Of a stretch of DNA of 64,000 nucleotides, positions 47,359 through 58,640 are shown piece after piece (positions within the stretch are counted from its first letter, which is position 1; each line of letters starts with the position of its first letter). The notes beneath the pieces are model-generated. The model had not been told where the DNA came from and ran no database searches. It was given only the letters and a program-made list of their open reading frames with translations. The position numbers and the translations under genes are program-made. The DNA comes from Daucus carota subsp. sativus (Eukaryota > Streptophyta > Magnoliopsida > Apiales > Apiaceae), in NCBI RefSeq assembly GCF_001625215.2, contig NC_030389.2:1896930-1960929 (forward strand), read 5' to 3'.

Positions 47359-47487
47359 CACTACAAGAAACGGTTATTTTCGATCGCTTAATTTTGACCG
47401 TTTTTATCTTCGATCGTTAACGATCGATAATCGATAACAGCCGCCGGTCAAAAATAGCGATCGAAATTAGCTGTTTTTCTTGTAATG
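47359..47487. mobile_element. CACTA-type MITE (129 bp)
   Basis: Begins CACTACAAGAAA and ends TTTCTTGTAATG, with TCA on both sides (47356-47358 and 47488-47490), the 3-bp duplication of CACTA transposons. The inside contains several CGATCG/GATCGA motifs in inverted arrangement, so the whole element can fold. Confidence 0.93.
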
Positions 47488-47730
47488 TCAATATTTTATT
47501 AGGCCAAATTTCAAAATAGATAAAAGTTACTAAAAAGTTAAGATTCTTTCATATGTGAAATTGGTTTACAAACTTTTTACCCTCATTCTATAAGTTAAGA
47601 AGTGGATTTAAACTCAGTCAAACAAATGTCACATTTCTTAAAATCGAAAAAAATAAACAAAATTTTACTTCCAGTATTGAAGTGAAGGCTTGGAAGTAGC
47701 TGTCATCTGCATTATTTTACTAGTTAACAC

Positions 47731-47769
47731 CAATCAACTCGAGCTCGGGTTACGAGCTCGAGTTGATTG
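47731..47769. repeat. Perfect 17-bp hairpin
   Basis: CAATCAACTCGAGCTCG, five loop bases (GGTTA), then its exact complement. GC content is much higher than in the flanks. Confidence 0.9.
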
Positions 47770-48938
47770 TTGGATGAGAATTACAAGGTTGTTGCCTCTA
47801 GAATGTTGCCCGGGATTGCCGACATGTTAGCATGGATCATCTCAATCCATTCAAATATGGGGATTGCAGATGGCAAAGGTCACCTTCTGTGTGAATACTG
47901 CCACTACATATATAGGGGAAAATGTAGTTAAAACACAAGTATTTGGATGTTTGTTTCGAACTTGCAACCCACCGCCATCGAAGTGTCAGATTCAAGATTC
48001 CGTTTTGACTAGCAGAATTTGATAGAACTGAAAAAAAATATTTAGAAAAGGATAATGAAATAATAAAGATATTATTTTGAAAATTTGAGAAAGTTGTTTA
48101 TCGCATCTATGCCAGTTGTGGTTGGATAATTTTTTTTCTTTATATTAAGATTGATTTTGTGAAAAAGAAGGGCACATATTTATGTATTTTTATAATATTC
48201 TAAATATTTATTTATTTTATTAGAAATATGTTATCTTCTGAAAATCTATATATACTTTTTCATAAATATAAGTATTTATTTCTTAAAAATGAGATGACTG
48301 AGATGGAATCATTATAACCTTAGTGTTTTTCTAAGGTTGTCATGTTATTTGACAACCAACTAAGCAACAATAAGATAACATTTTAAGTAGTAATCAGTTA
48401 AACGGCCAGAAAATAAGTTTTAATATATAATATTTACAAGAATTTATTATGTAAATTTATCATGTAACATTGGTATATTGAAATGTATATGGTTTTTATG
48501 TAGGGTTAGTGTAATCAAAATTGGGGGAGGGGGGACATATCTTATATTTTGTTATGCAGGTTACTATAGGCATGGGTTGGCGGTGATGCAAAGAAATGAA
48601 AAGAAGCTGACTGACTGCTATTTATGTCTCAATATAATAGTCATTTTTAACAAATTCAGAGTTAAATTGATTATAAAGTTATATTAATTATATAACCAAA
48701 TATTTCTAAAATAATTATGTTATTATAAATTAAAATAAATTTATTTTATAATTATACTTAATATATAAATTATGATCTTAAATTTAGAATAATATATCTG
48801 TCACAGTACATAATAGGAACATGACAACTATTTTTATGAGACAAAGGGATGAATTTTTTCGATCATATATAATCCAGATGTTTCTGGTCACTTTGTATCA
48901 CCTCCTTTGACCTAAAAAGCATTTAAGAATCAATTTCT
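47770..48938. other. Upstream region of the zinc-finger gene
   Basis: AT-rich, probably including the promoter of the C2H2 gene in its last few hundred bases. No other gene seen. Confidence 0.4.
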
Positions 48939-49376
48939 ATGCTTGAAACTTTGAAAGTACCCTCTATGAATAACATTTCTTTCAAAACCTCATTCACAGA
49001 CAATATACTAAACAACCAACAACAGGGAAGTAGTATTCAAACCGTCAAGGATGCAGAAGCACCAAGAGAGTGGCTCAAGTTGAGCCTAGGTGGGGATCTA
49101 GGTCCACCTGTTCATGACAATTCTGGCTTGTCAACACGCACTTTTCCTAGAGTGTACCCATGTAAGTTTTGCACCAAGGAATTCTACGCTTCATATTCTC
49201 TAGGTGGTCATCAAAATGCTCACAAGACCGAAAGGTCTGAAGCAAGAAGAAATAAGATACAAAAGCTGTCGTTTGTGCAAAAACCAAGCAGGAAGCGGAA
49301 ATCAGCATCAAATAAGGATTGTGGTAGAAAGGAACCATCTCATGCAGAAGAACTTGACTTAAACCTCAAGTTGTGA
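48939..49376 (+). CDS. Single C2H2 zinc-finger protein with EAR motif (145 aa)
   Basis: Intronless frame. Residues 45-51 hold REWLKLSLG, a conserved N-terminal motif of this plant family. One zinc finger occupies about 72-94: CKFCTKEFYASYSLGGHQNAH. The usual plant signature QALGGH is changed to YSLGGH, losing the Gln important for DNA contact. A basic segment (RKRKSAS) follows and the protein ends LDLNLKL, an EAR repression motif. Family relatives (ZFP, GIS and KNUCKLES type) are nuclear repressors that recruit TOPLESS in trichome, shoot or floral development. An in-frame ATG at 48966 is an alternative start. A degenerate relative of the REWLKLSLG segment lies near 57870. The family is clear; the orthologue is not. 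Confidence 0.88.
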   Translation: MLETLKVPSMNNISFKTSFTDNILNNQQQGSSIQTVKDAEAPREWLKLSLGGDLGPPVHDNSGLSTRTFPRVYPCKFCTKEFYASYSLGGHQNAHKTERSEARRNKIQKLSFVQKPSRKRKSASNKDCGRKEPSHAEELDLNLKL

Positions 49377-50871
49377 TACAAAACTAGTTTGGACAACTAA
49401 AGAAATCTTGACTCTAGTCTTATGTTATATATGTGTTTCTGGTCATCTTTTATTCAACTACTCACTTAGGAACAACTCTGAGGATTTAAATGATCTGGTC
49501 TGGACCTAAAGAGTATGGCTGTTTAGGTAAAAATGGCATGTGAATTTCTTTATCTATATGTTTATTTGTTTTTATGTGTACTCCCAGTCTGAATCAATGT
49601 AGTGCCGCTGTGGTAATATATATGTATATCATGCTTCTTCGAGAAAAGCCCATTGATCTTACTTTAGGTTGCAAAGTGTTAAGTGTAACAAAAAGTAGCT
49701 AAGCAGTTAATTAGTGTAATTATCAAGAGAAGCATAGAAAAGAAAGACCGTGAAGATCATATAACATATTATTGTTAAGGGTTAATAATCAAGTGAGTCA
49801 TCAAGTAAGTGAGTCATCAAGTGGGCTCGATATATGAGGTGGGCTCGATATATTTTGGTTACCGAACTCAAAACGGTTTCAAATCAGTCACTTAAGTCGG
49901 CTACAAACTTAAGTCTACAAATGTCTACGTACAATTACTTCTATTCCCAAACTTTTCACTATTTCCTACATGCATACAAGTTATTACAACCTATAAGACA
50001 CATGTCTCTTTTTAATTAAAAGCTCCTCCAAATAGCCAAAAGAACATTGAATTGCAACAAAAAAACATGTTGTACTCCATAGTCTATTGAGCTAAGGAGA
50101 CAGCAGTACGATTCAGAACCATCAGGTGAAATAGTTTATAATAGAACCTGCATATAGAAATTATTGGTTTGAACGAGTCTGAGCAAGATTCAATACAAAA
50201 GAGTATAGATAGCTTTCTAGCAAAGGCAGATGCAATATTTAATATAAGACTGAGCTGACAGAAAAATGAATTAAACTGGCTGCAAAATTGGTCCGAAGTT
50301 CATCTATTTAAAGAAGGATCACTTGTTTCCGACAACATATACGCACATTAGTTTTGAGTTTTTGGTACAATCCATTTCATCTTCTTTATCTATACTGTTA
50401 TGATTCTTACAACTATTATGATTGTGAATGAAGATACTACCAGCTCAACTCCAGGGACCGCTGTCTTAAACAGATGATTTAGAAAACAATGAACTGAATG
50501 TGTGAATGTGTTTATGTTACTGTCTGCTATTGATCAGTCTCTTCTGGTATAACTATGGTATTAGCTTAATGAGAAAACATATATCAACATGGAAACAAAT
50601 TTTAAATTTCCAACAAACCATTAAAACGCAAGTTTATGTAATTAGTCTTAAGAGTATACAAAATTTGCATCAATCAATCTACAACTAACAATCCATTAGT
50701 ACTGGTAACTTACCTTAATTGACCACACCATTCACAAAAAAGAAAACTAGATGTTAGTTTTGAAAATCTTAAAAAACAACAACTATATATTATCAAGATT
50801 TTCATAATCTTCTTCACTTCACTGCAACCTTTGCTAATAGATTTTAGTAATCTAATTAAATTTTGATCAAT
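49377..50871. other. Intergenic, no gene seen
   Basis: 3' flank of the zinc-finger gene, then AT-rich DNA. Short direct repeats occur at 49790-49855 (GTGAGTCATCAAGT twice, GTGGGCTCGATATAT twice). Confidence 0.45.
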
Positions 50872-50961
50872 ATGAATTCCGGTCGTTGTGCAGCTTGCAA
50901 GTACCTAAGATTTCATTATAGATATCCACGATCGTCAAGAGTCCTGCTCAGCTTCGCATAG
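50872..50961 (+). pseudogene. LOB-domain N-terminal fragment
   Basis: A 29-codon frame starting MNSGRCAACKYLR, the invariant start of the LOB (LBD) domain, whose Cys block is C-x2-C-x6-C-x3-C. After YLR the sequence loses the remaining Cys residues and meets a stop. No downstream LBD exon is visible. It is probably a relic or a captured fragment. Confidence 0.6.
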
Positions 50962-51718
50962 TCTGAAATTTTATCGAGTTTTGCACAATCATCAACACTG
51001 AGTGTTGACGTCTTAACTTACTCATAAGTACTATATCCACTAATCTACACGAGTTTTAGATAAACTCTAATGTTCATTACTTAACTATATATATGAAGCT
51101 TTTCACTCTAATCCTGCAAACTTATACTCATCCACCTACTCTATTTACATTTGACACGAGGCAATATAGCAAAGGCACTCTCGATTATTATATCAAAATA
51201 TCCACTAATTTGATCTCAAGTAGTTCTAATAAGGCTCTTCTAATAGGTATATCTTTCATCTTTCAAACTGAACCAATGTCGGATTGATCAACAACTGAAT
51301 ACTAATGGGAATCTTGCCATCCTACTAGGAGTCTCTGACTCAACTAAATTGGGATTCATAAAACACTTGAAATTAATCTTTCAATTTATCTTTGCTATGG
51401 CGATGAAGAGTATGACACAATAAGTGATGCTCTAAACTAGATAGTTTAATCTATGAGTCTAGCTAACACCAGCACTGATTACTTAAAAGTGCATGTAAAA
51501 CCTCAATCTTTGAAAAAGAACTGAAAACTAAAGGTGTTCTACCCTGCTTCCCAGAAATCCAAACTAACTAGTTCTAGAACTGAGAAACTACGATCCATTA
51601 TATATAATACACCCAAAGTAAATACTTTAACTCAATCTCAGTTCTATTGACACTGACCGTACCCAATAGTCTTTAACTTTCCTCTATATGAGGTTTCACT
51701 TCCCCTATCTACTGTTAG
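50962..51718. other. Intergenic, nothing recognised
   Basis: No gene or definable repeat was found. Confidence 0.4.
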
Positions 51719-52040
51719 GGTTAAGTATCAAATTGGCCACCGAATTGAAGGCCAAATATCACTTCTTTGATTGATCTTTTAGAGGTGTCATTTTAATCAC
51801 TAAAGTCGTATAAAATATCAAATCGATATCTCTAAAAATGTGTCGAGAAAGTAAATATTTTTCTGATTAAGTTCTATACATTTTTCTTCAACGCTACTAT
51901 TACCAAACGAAAAGTGGTGAATTCTAGTATTCTAGATAATATATCTAGATTTTTTAAAGAAAATATATACTATATTTTTTTATTTAAATAAGATCAAATA
52001 AATGTGAAGTTTAAAATAAATAGTAAAATATATTTTAAAC
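51719..52040. mobile_element. Foldback element, copy 2 (one arm plus centre)
   Basis: GGTTAAGTATCAA through GATAATATATCTAGATTTTT matches the complement of the right arm of the element at 43255-43808, and is followed by that element's centre in the matching orientation (TTATTTAAATAAGAT). The second arm is missing; the sequence changes at about 52040. It is a truncated copy. Confidence 0.85.
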
Positions 52041-53250
52041 CTAACAACTTGAAGTTCTAGTGGCAAAAAAAAACAATTTTGAAGTTCTCGTCAGTGTCAT
52101 AATCTTACTCACAGTCCCTAACTGAAAGGGTTAGAAACAAAAGTAAGAGTGAGTAATAATGCTCATCAAATATATAATTGAAAATCATATGATCTATAAT
52201 TGAATCAATCAGGGTGATTGAACTGATTAAATCAAGAATAACAATGTCTCAAAGAATTCTAGAATTTGCATCTCAAAATGGTAACAATCACTACAATATG
52301 CAATCAAGTTAAATCAAAACTGCTTAAACATAAAGATCATTTTTCATTAAACACAAATAATATTCATTTCATTTTTTTAATTTTCTTTCGTAGAATCTTC
52401 CAGTTTCATTTCATTAAATCATGTTTCCATCAGAACATTATTTTGGATAAAAGATTAAGTAGATTGGATCTTTACTCGACATTTCTTGGACAATACAGGG
52501 GATCAGCCACGTAAAGTCCCGGACATAAAGTCCCTCTGGACATCAATTGGGGCACCCAATGAGGCAACTCTTTTGCCTTTTACGCTGGACTAGTAATACT
52601 AGCCTCTTACGTCATCTTATAATTAGGCTGAACCGGCGTCACCCGGCATCCTACGCATCCAATCACATTCAGAAGATATTATTACTCAAAACTTTTACCT
52701 ATAAGGACATTCATTTCTTTTTCAAAACCATTTTCTTCTCAATTCAAACCATTCTTTTTTATTTTCAAAATAATTCTTTCCGTTTCTTAAAACATTTCAA
52801 AACCAGTTTTGTCAATACTTCATATCCAAACACAAAACTTTGACGTAGGGTTCAGAGGCCAACAACTTTGAAAGATAAGTCAAACAAAATAATAGGTCAA
52901 TGTGACCACAATCCCCACTAAATTTTGAAATAGTACTTATTGATAACTTTATGTTAGTTTTTTAGTTTAATTTTATTCTTGCATCATTTTAATTTATTTT
53001 GGCATGCTATTCTGCTCATGTTAAAAATATTGAGCAATGAACCTCTTATTAAAATCGTGATCATTATTCTTCAATGCTTAATTTTGTCATGCTATTCAGC
53101 TCATGTTGATATTGAACAATTAACCTTTTATTAAAATCGTAAATCATTATTTTTCATAGGTTTTCATGTAATTAAAAACATCTAAAGCTATTTAGGTAAA
53201 ATCCAAGTACCATAGACTTAATTTTTTACTTATTGTTTCTTTTTTGGTGC
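52041..53250. other. Intergenic, repeat-like but undefined
   Basis: A moderately GC-rich block at 52500-52660 (GGCACCCAATGAGGCAAC, CACCCGGCATCC) stands out from AT-rich flanks. It may be a transposon scrap, but I recognise no ends or protein. Confidence 0.35.
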
Positions 53251-54077
53251 AGTTATCAGCTTTTATACGGATGTCCCGAAAGAAAGTAACACTTTTGGAC
53301 TTCCCACTGAATGGAAAGATGTAGTGTCCTATTTTGATAGATGTCACTCAAAAAGCATCGAGAAGTTCAAAATTTTAGGATTGTTTAAGACCGAGAGAGT
53401 TATCACAAAGGAGACATTAATGAGCTTGTATATCAGGTGCACATCGAACGATTTGGGAGACCTACTATACATGCGGTATGAATCAAATCTAATGATTTTC
53501 GGATCGATGTGACACCTATAGTACGACTCGGCCCTTTGCTACGATTGGATATCTTTTGCAATCAGGTTAGATCAGATGCTACTCCGGAAGGATACATGAC
53601 AGCATATTTGGACTTGGATACATGGTGCTCCTTTTGGTTTTGGTTTTGGTAAGGGAGAATGGACAATTAAGGCTGAACTTTACGTCATTATCGTTGCACT
53701 GGAATTACCGTTGCATTGGAAAAAACCGTCTCCTTTTCTGATTGTGAAAATGTGAGTTTCACGTCATTACCGTTGCACTGGAAAAACCTTCTCTTTCTGA
53801 TTGTGAAAATGTGAGGATTCAACTTGATAATTCTACGGTGGTAGAAATTCTCGAGGGAAAGGTCGCAAAGTATTTTGTTGAAACGATGGATACCGTGTGC
53901 AGAATTGAGCAATTTCTGAAGTGCATTGACGAGTACTCGGTATCACATCTATATCGCGAGTTAAATGAGGATTGTGATTATCTTGCGAGTCTCTCAGGAG
54001 CTTCCATTGATGAAGATGAGTTCAATTGTTTAAACAAAGAGACTCCAAGATTTAGACATACATGCATAACCCAGTAA
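53251..54077 (+). pseudogene. Degraded RNase H (RVT_3) sequence, LINE-like
   Basis: 53655-53755 encodes WTIKAELYVIIVALELPL, and 53811-54077 encodes VRIQLDNSTVVEILEG.., CRIEQFL and VSHLYRELNEDCDYLASL. These are the Glu helix, second Asp strand and final HxYREANxxAD-type motif of plant LINE or stand-alone RNase H domains. Two copies of a 60-80-bp segment (53682-53756 and 53761-53815) interrupt the frame between them. The preceding 62-codon frame at 53324-53512 is not recognised. Probably the tail of a dead LINE. Confidence 0.65.
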
Positions 54078-55060
54078 CCAACATCCTATAAAAACAGCGG
54101 CTTATGATTTTGCTAAGTTTCAAATATACTGCAGCAAAGTTCCCTAGATCAAATTTGTATTTGTAGTACTATACTACTTTAGCATATGATGAAATTTGAA
54201 GTTCCTCCATCTTTTATCTTCCATGAATAATGAATTATGAGATTAACGGTACAAGTAATTTGTATATTATGCATTTATTTGTATCAAACAGTTAGATTAT
54301 AATTACATTAGCAAATAAGCTTGAACCTGGTGAAGAGTATGTATCGAAATATAATTCTATGTACCACAACCTACGAGTTAATACTTAATATTATGAGATA
54401 TCCTTGTTAAGAGACATGTATTATTAGTAGTCCTACATCATTAAAAGATTGCCCAATATTATGATATATTCTTAAAATAAGTATTAACAAACCAAAATTT
54501 TTGCATGCAACAAACTCAAATTTCTCGTTCTAAGACCATCTCCGGCAGCAGTTTTGATATAGAAATTCAAATAATTTAAACTTAGAATCCAAATTTTAAA
54601 AAAATTCCGGCAGGTCCAAATTATTTTTTTATATATTATATTACATAAATATTTAACTATATAATCTTAAATTTAATGTTTAATCATTATTAATCACTTA
54701 TATTATATTTAATAAAAATTAAACTTCTTTTAATATATGTAAATGGTATATTTAATTGCTAATATTATTAAATAAAATAATGTGCTTGTTGATTTGATAG
54801 AAAAGAGAAACAATAACAACAAAATACATTGACACATACTAATTTTTCGAATTAGTTTATTCTTCTCATAAATGATCAATTATTGCATCCCTAAGTGTAG
54901 TATGAGCCTTTTTAATTTTTATTTTTCTGTCGGCTTAGAACTTCCTGGAGTTGAATACTTTCATCGATCGGAATCTTCTTAACTTCTGAACCTGGTACTT
55001 CGAATCGTTCTTCAACTTGTGCACTTAAATCACGTTCATCCTCAATTGCAATTAACTTAA
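54078..55060. other. Intergenic, nothing recognised
   Basis: AT-rich. Near 55023-55075 a TTAAATCACGTTCATC(T/C)TCA phrase is tandemly repeated. Confidence 0.4.
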
Positions 55061-55061
55061 A

Positions 55062-55177
55062 TCACGTTCATCTTCAGTTACAAATAACTTTTTCTTTGGA
55101 CCACGTAGATCACGAATAGTTTGTACTACCGTAGACCATTTCGGATATATGCCATGGACCAGATGATATCCCCTGTC
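55062..55177 (-). pseudogene. PIF/Harbinger transposase fragment
   Basis: On the minus strand the frame reads GYHLVHGIYPKWSTVVQTIR and then GPKKKLF, matching the GYYLADGIYPKW block of plant Harbinger nucleases. The position usually Asp in ADGIYP is His here. Nothing recognisable from the same gene lies on either side. Confidence 0.75.
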
Positions 55178-55797
55178 ATACTATTTTCCTTGAATGACAC
55201 TTAAGTTAGATTTGCAAAAAGATGAGATGACTCTAGCACATTGCTAAGGACAATATTTTAATTATCTCGGAGGAACACAAATAATTTTTTTTGATAAACC
55301 ATAATTTATATTTATTTGTATTATTTTTTAGGCATTTTTCATTTTGTAATTTTTATTTTATGCATACAATGTACTCTTATTTTAATTTTAATGAAATTTG
55401 TTTTCTATTATTGTAAGTTTTATTCTAAAAATTAATTTTATTAATTATTAATTACAGACTATAATTAATCAAATATTACTAATAAGAATGAAGGGACAAC
55501 AAGGAATCATCAATGAGAATGTATACGAGGTTCAAATATTTGTATCCTATAATAGAAACAATATTGCATGTTTTTTCAAATTGTAAAATGAAATCATGTA
55601 TAAATAATATTCATCAACTTATCATTTATAAGTCACTTATATATACTAAGATATAATAATTGAAATGAGGTATAACTTGATATACCCTTTGTTTTGGTTA
55701 TTCGTTCGATCATGATCGTCAAATCTTCTCAATCCAAATATTAAAGGAATATATAATTGTGAGGTTTAAATCCCGACAATATCAATCATTTGTATTA
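55178..55797. other. AT-rich intergenic DNA
   Basis: No gene or repeat recognised. Confidence 0.4.
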
Positions 55798-55806
55798 TTT
55801 TTTATA

Positions 55807-56985
55807 GGAAAAATAGATTTTTTTGCCACTCAACTTATAGTGTTTGTAGAAACTTACCACCCAACTATTTTTTTCTTCTTTTAGTCACTAATGTTAGGTT
55901 TGGTTTTATTTTTAGCCACCAACTTAGGTTCGGATTTGATTACTAGCATTATGATAATTTTTTGTAGCATCATTTATACATAGTGATAGTATGTAATATT
56001 TTGATGATGTGTCATATGTTTATATCTTTGTATATAGCAATAATAATATAAAATGAGCCGATGAAAAATTAAAATCAGGAAAAATCGTAATTAGATTCTA
56101 AAAATTCAATAAATCATGAATATGAAATCAATGACTTCAAACAATTCACCATCTCTCATATGATAAAGTGTAATTGAGTGATATGACGCATCATCTTTCG
56201 CTATTAACGTTTCAATCGACTAGCTCAGTCTAATATCTCTCTTAATTTATCTTTAAAAAATTTAATAACTTTATCTTATTACAATTTTCAAGATAAATAA
56301 ATAGAAAGAAAAACTTAATTTTCAATGATTGTCCTTTATATATAATGCATCATTTTATATTATTATTACTCCCTCTGTCCCTCTCATTAGTTTACAGTTT
56401 TTTCTACTGCTTAGCGCGTATTTAAGACTCTTATAAAATATAGTTCATAACTTATTTTTGTGAATTTTTTTTGTGTAAAAATTCAAACGCTGAATTTTCA
56501 TTCGGAAGAAAAAAAATAAAGTTATATATAAAACTACATCTTTTAAAGGTCATAAAATACGTGTAAAATTCTTATCATTTAAGGTAAACGACCTTGGAGA
56601 CATAACAAGTACTATATATAAAGATACAAACATATATCAAATCATCAAAATATTATAGACTACCACTATATTTTAATAATGCTACACATAAAATGTAATG
56701 CTAATAATCAAATCCGAACCTAACTTCAGTGACAAAAAAATAGATGAATCTAACACTAGTGAGTAAAATAAAAAAATCATAGTTGAGTGCATAGTTTTTT
56801 AGGACGCAATAAGTTTAGTGACAAAAAAAATTATCATAATAATACTAGTAATCAAATCCGAATATAAGTTGGTGGCTAAAAAAAAACCAAACCTAACATT
56901 AGTGAGTAAAAGGAAAAAAAATATTAGTTGGGTGGTAAGTTTCTAAAAGCACAATAAGTTGAGTGGCAAAAATATCTATTTTCCC
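55807..56985. mobile_element. MULE-type element with doubled right terminus
   Basis: Starts GGAAAAATAGATT and ends ATCTATTTTCCC, with the 9-bp duplication TTTTTTATA on both sides (55798-55806 and 56986-56994). The left arm (about 55807-56045) matches the right side twice in inverted form: once at about 56828-56985 and again, more diverged, at about 56600-56827. Phrases such as AACCTAACATTAGTGAGTAAA mark both. The interior 56050-56600 is AT-rich, with a Stowaway-like start near 56366 (TACTCCCTCTGTCCC) and a possible decayed partner end near 56612. No transposase is present. Confidence 0.9.
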
Positions 56986-57053
56986 TTTTTTATATTTGTA
57001 AAGATATAAATAAACTCTCACGTTTGAATCCCACCCACAACAAGTGTTTATAT

Positions 57054-57057
<4 letters not shown>

Positions 57058-57104
<47 letters not shown>
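57058..57104. repeat. (TA)n microsatellite
   Basis: About 46 bp of perfect TA. Confidence 0.95.
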
Positions 57105-57110
<6 letters not shown>

Positions 57111-57274
57111 AATAAACAAATAGGATTAATGATTCAAATTTAATAAATCATACTTTATTCTATAATATATGATTTCAATTAAAATTATGCACATTAAAAT
57201 CTTATAATAAGGTTGTAATTCTACATTAATTAACTTTAATATCTTATTACTTATATTAAATTTTATTAACAATA

Positions 57275-57775
57275 TTGTTGTACCATAAAACTCTTCTGGA
57301 CTTATTTTATAGCCCATTAGATTATTTGGATCATTTGCTAAAGGATTTAGGGATTCGATCCTGGAAGGGTGAATTTCTGAGGTTGTGTAATGGAGAGCTT
57401 CAGGCCTGCAAGGAAGGCCTTAAGGAGCCACCTCTACCACAAGCACATCGCATATGGAACGACAACAGATTAAATGATCACACCTGCAACAAGTAATTGT
57501 TCAAAGAATATATAGTTGTTGGAGGCATGATATCATTGCTCAATCTGCAATGTACTTGTGAGAGAGGTGGCTTGGCACATGAGCTCACCTAGCAGCAGCA
57601 GCACTGCTAGTATACTCGCAAATGCCAGTAACCCGGATCCCAATAGCCCGGGGCTGACTGCAGGTTTGCTGATCCACCGGAAAAATCAGCCTCTCTCATC
57701 TCATGTTCTTGCACTGGGTGCCTCATCAAGACACATGATTCATTTATGAGTTTGCTGTCAGGAAATCAGGTGGAT
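57275..57775 (+). other. Unrecognised exon-like block
   Basis: GC content rises here and two short frames are open (57275-57496 and 57558-57749). The first contains LDYLDHLLKDLGIRSW, the second a Ser-rich stretch and ALGASSRHM, which faintly recalls the DSGASxHM start of a copia protease. Neither match is enough for a call. This may be a cluster of captured fragments, because a zinc-finger gene relic follows. Confidence 0.3.
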
Positions 57776-57861
57776 CTGCTTTTCAGCCAATCCAACCACC
57801 AAGAAAAATCAATTTTAACGGATTTAAATTTTAAGATTTGACAGACCTATTTTATTCTAGT

Positions 57862-57995
57862 TCAGGAAACCCCAAGAGAGTGGCTACAAGTTGAGCCTAG
57901 GTGAGGAACCAGGCTCACCGGTTAAAGATTCTGAGTCTCTGACCTGGTTAAAGAGTCTGACCAGTCACCAGACACCTCTCTGATATGTTCTCATG
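57862..57995 (+). pseudogene. Relic of the C2H2 zinc-finger gene
   Basis: CCAAGAGAGTGGCT.CAAGTTGAGCCTAGGTG.GGA, with one extra base, matches 49062-49100 of the intact zinc-finger gene where REWLKLSLGG is encoded. The match fades after GTTAAAGATTCTG. The zinc finger itself is not recognisable downstream. Confidence 0.7.
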
Positions 57996-58504
57996 TGGGT
58001 TTTGAACGAGGACATCTACTGTGTACAATCTCTAGGTGCATGGATTATAAGCTGACAAGACCCCCAACATTTAAGATCCCAAAAATTTTAAACCAATTTT
58101 TTAATGTATACCCATTGGCACACACTGACCAACACTTAATTTGTTGGGTGACGGTTTTTTGTTGGTTCTAATCTCAATAATAATGATGGCTCCTGCATAC
58201 ACAAAAATATCCGCCAATCAAAAAACACACGGTAGAAAAACCCATGTTTAAAATATAAGGAATATATATAGATTAGGATTTTAAAAATTGATTTGACCAG
58301 GCACAACAAATCTCACAGACATCAAAATGCACACAGGACACAGAGGTAAGAAACTAGAAGAAAAGATGACAGAGCTCACAGATATGTTGCACATCTTGTA
58401 CTGAATGTTAAAGTATATCATATGCTATACATCATCACATCCTACACTCGTTTTCAATATTTTGGACCCTGACATAGTTTTTGACATCTAAATATTCTTA
58501 CTAT
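57996..58504. other. Intergenic, nothing recognised
   Basis: No gene or defined repeat. Confidence 0.4.
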
Positions 58505-58640
58505 GGGGCCGTTTGAGTTAGCTTAAAAAAAGTGATTTATTGCTTAAATTAAAGAAGTGGAGTAGAAGTGAGAAGTAAATAAGTTAATAAAGTGTTTGGA
58601 AAAGAAACAGAAACTGTGAGAGAGAAGCTTACAACCTCTG
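58505..58640 (+). mobile_element. hAT-like MITE family, copy 2 (partial)
   Basis: GGGGCCGTTTGAGTTAG starts a segment that aligns over about 125 bp with the complement of 6125-6254. It shares AGAAGTGAGAA, AATAA..TGTTTGGAAAA and CAGAAACTGTGAGA phrases. The right part is not recognised. Confidence 0.6.

Noticed and set aside
57275-57496. Possible flavin monooxygenase C-terminal fragment (LDYLDHLLKDLGIRSW)
   Set aside because: Only one short phrase is suggestive and the rest does not fit, so it was left as unrecognised.
57630-57665. Closely spaced GGATCC, CCCGGG and CTGCAG sites that look like a cloning polylinker
   Set aside because: The flanking sequence is continuous and shows no vector backbone, so chance is more likely than contamination.
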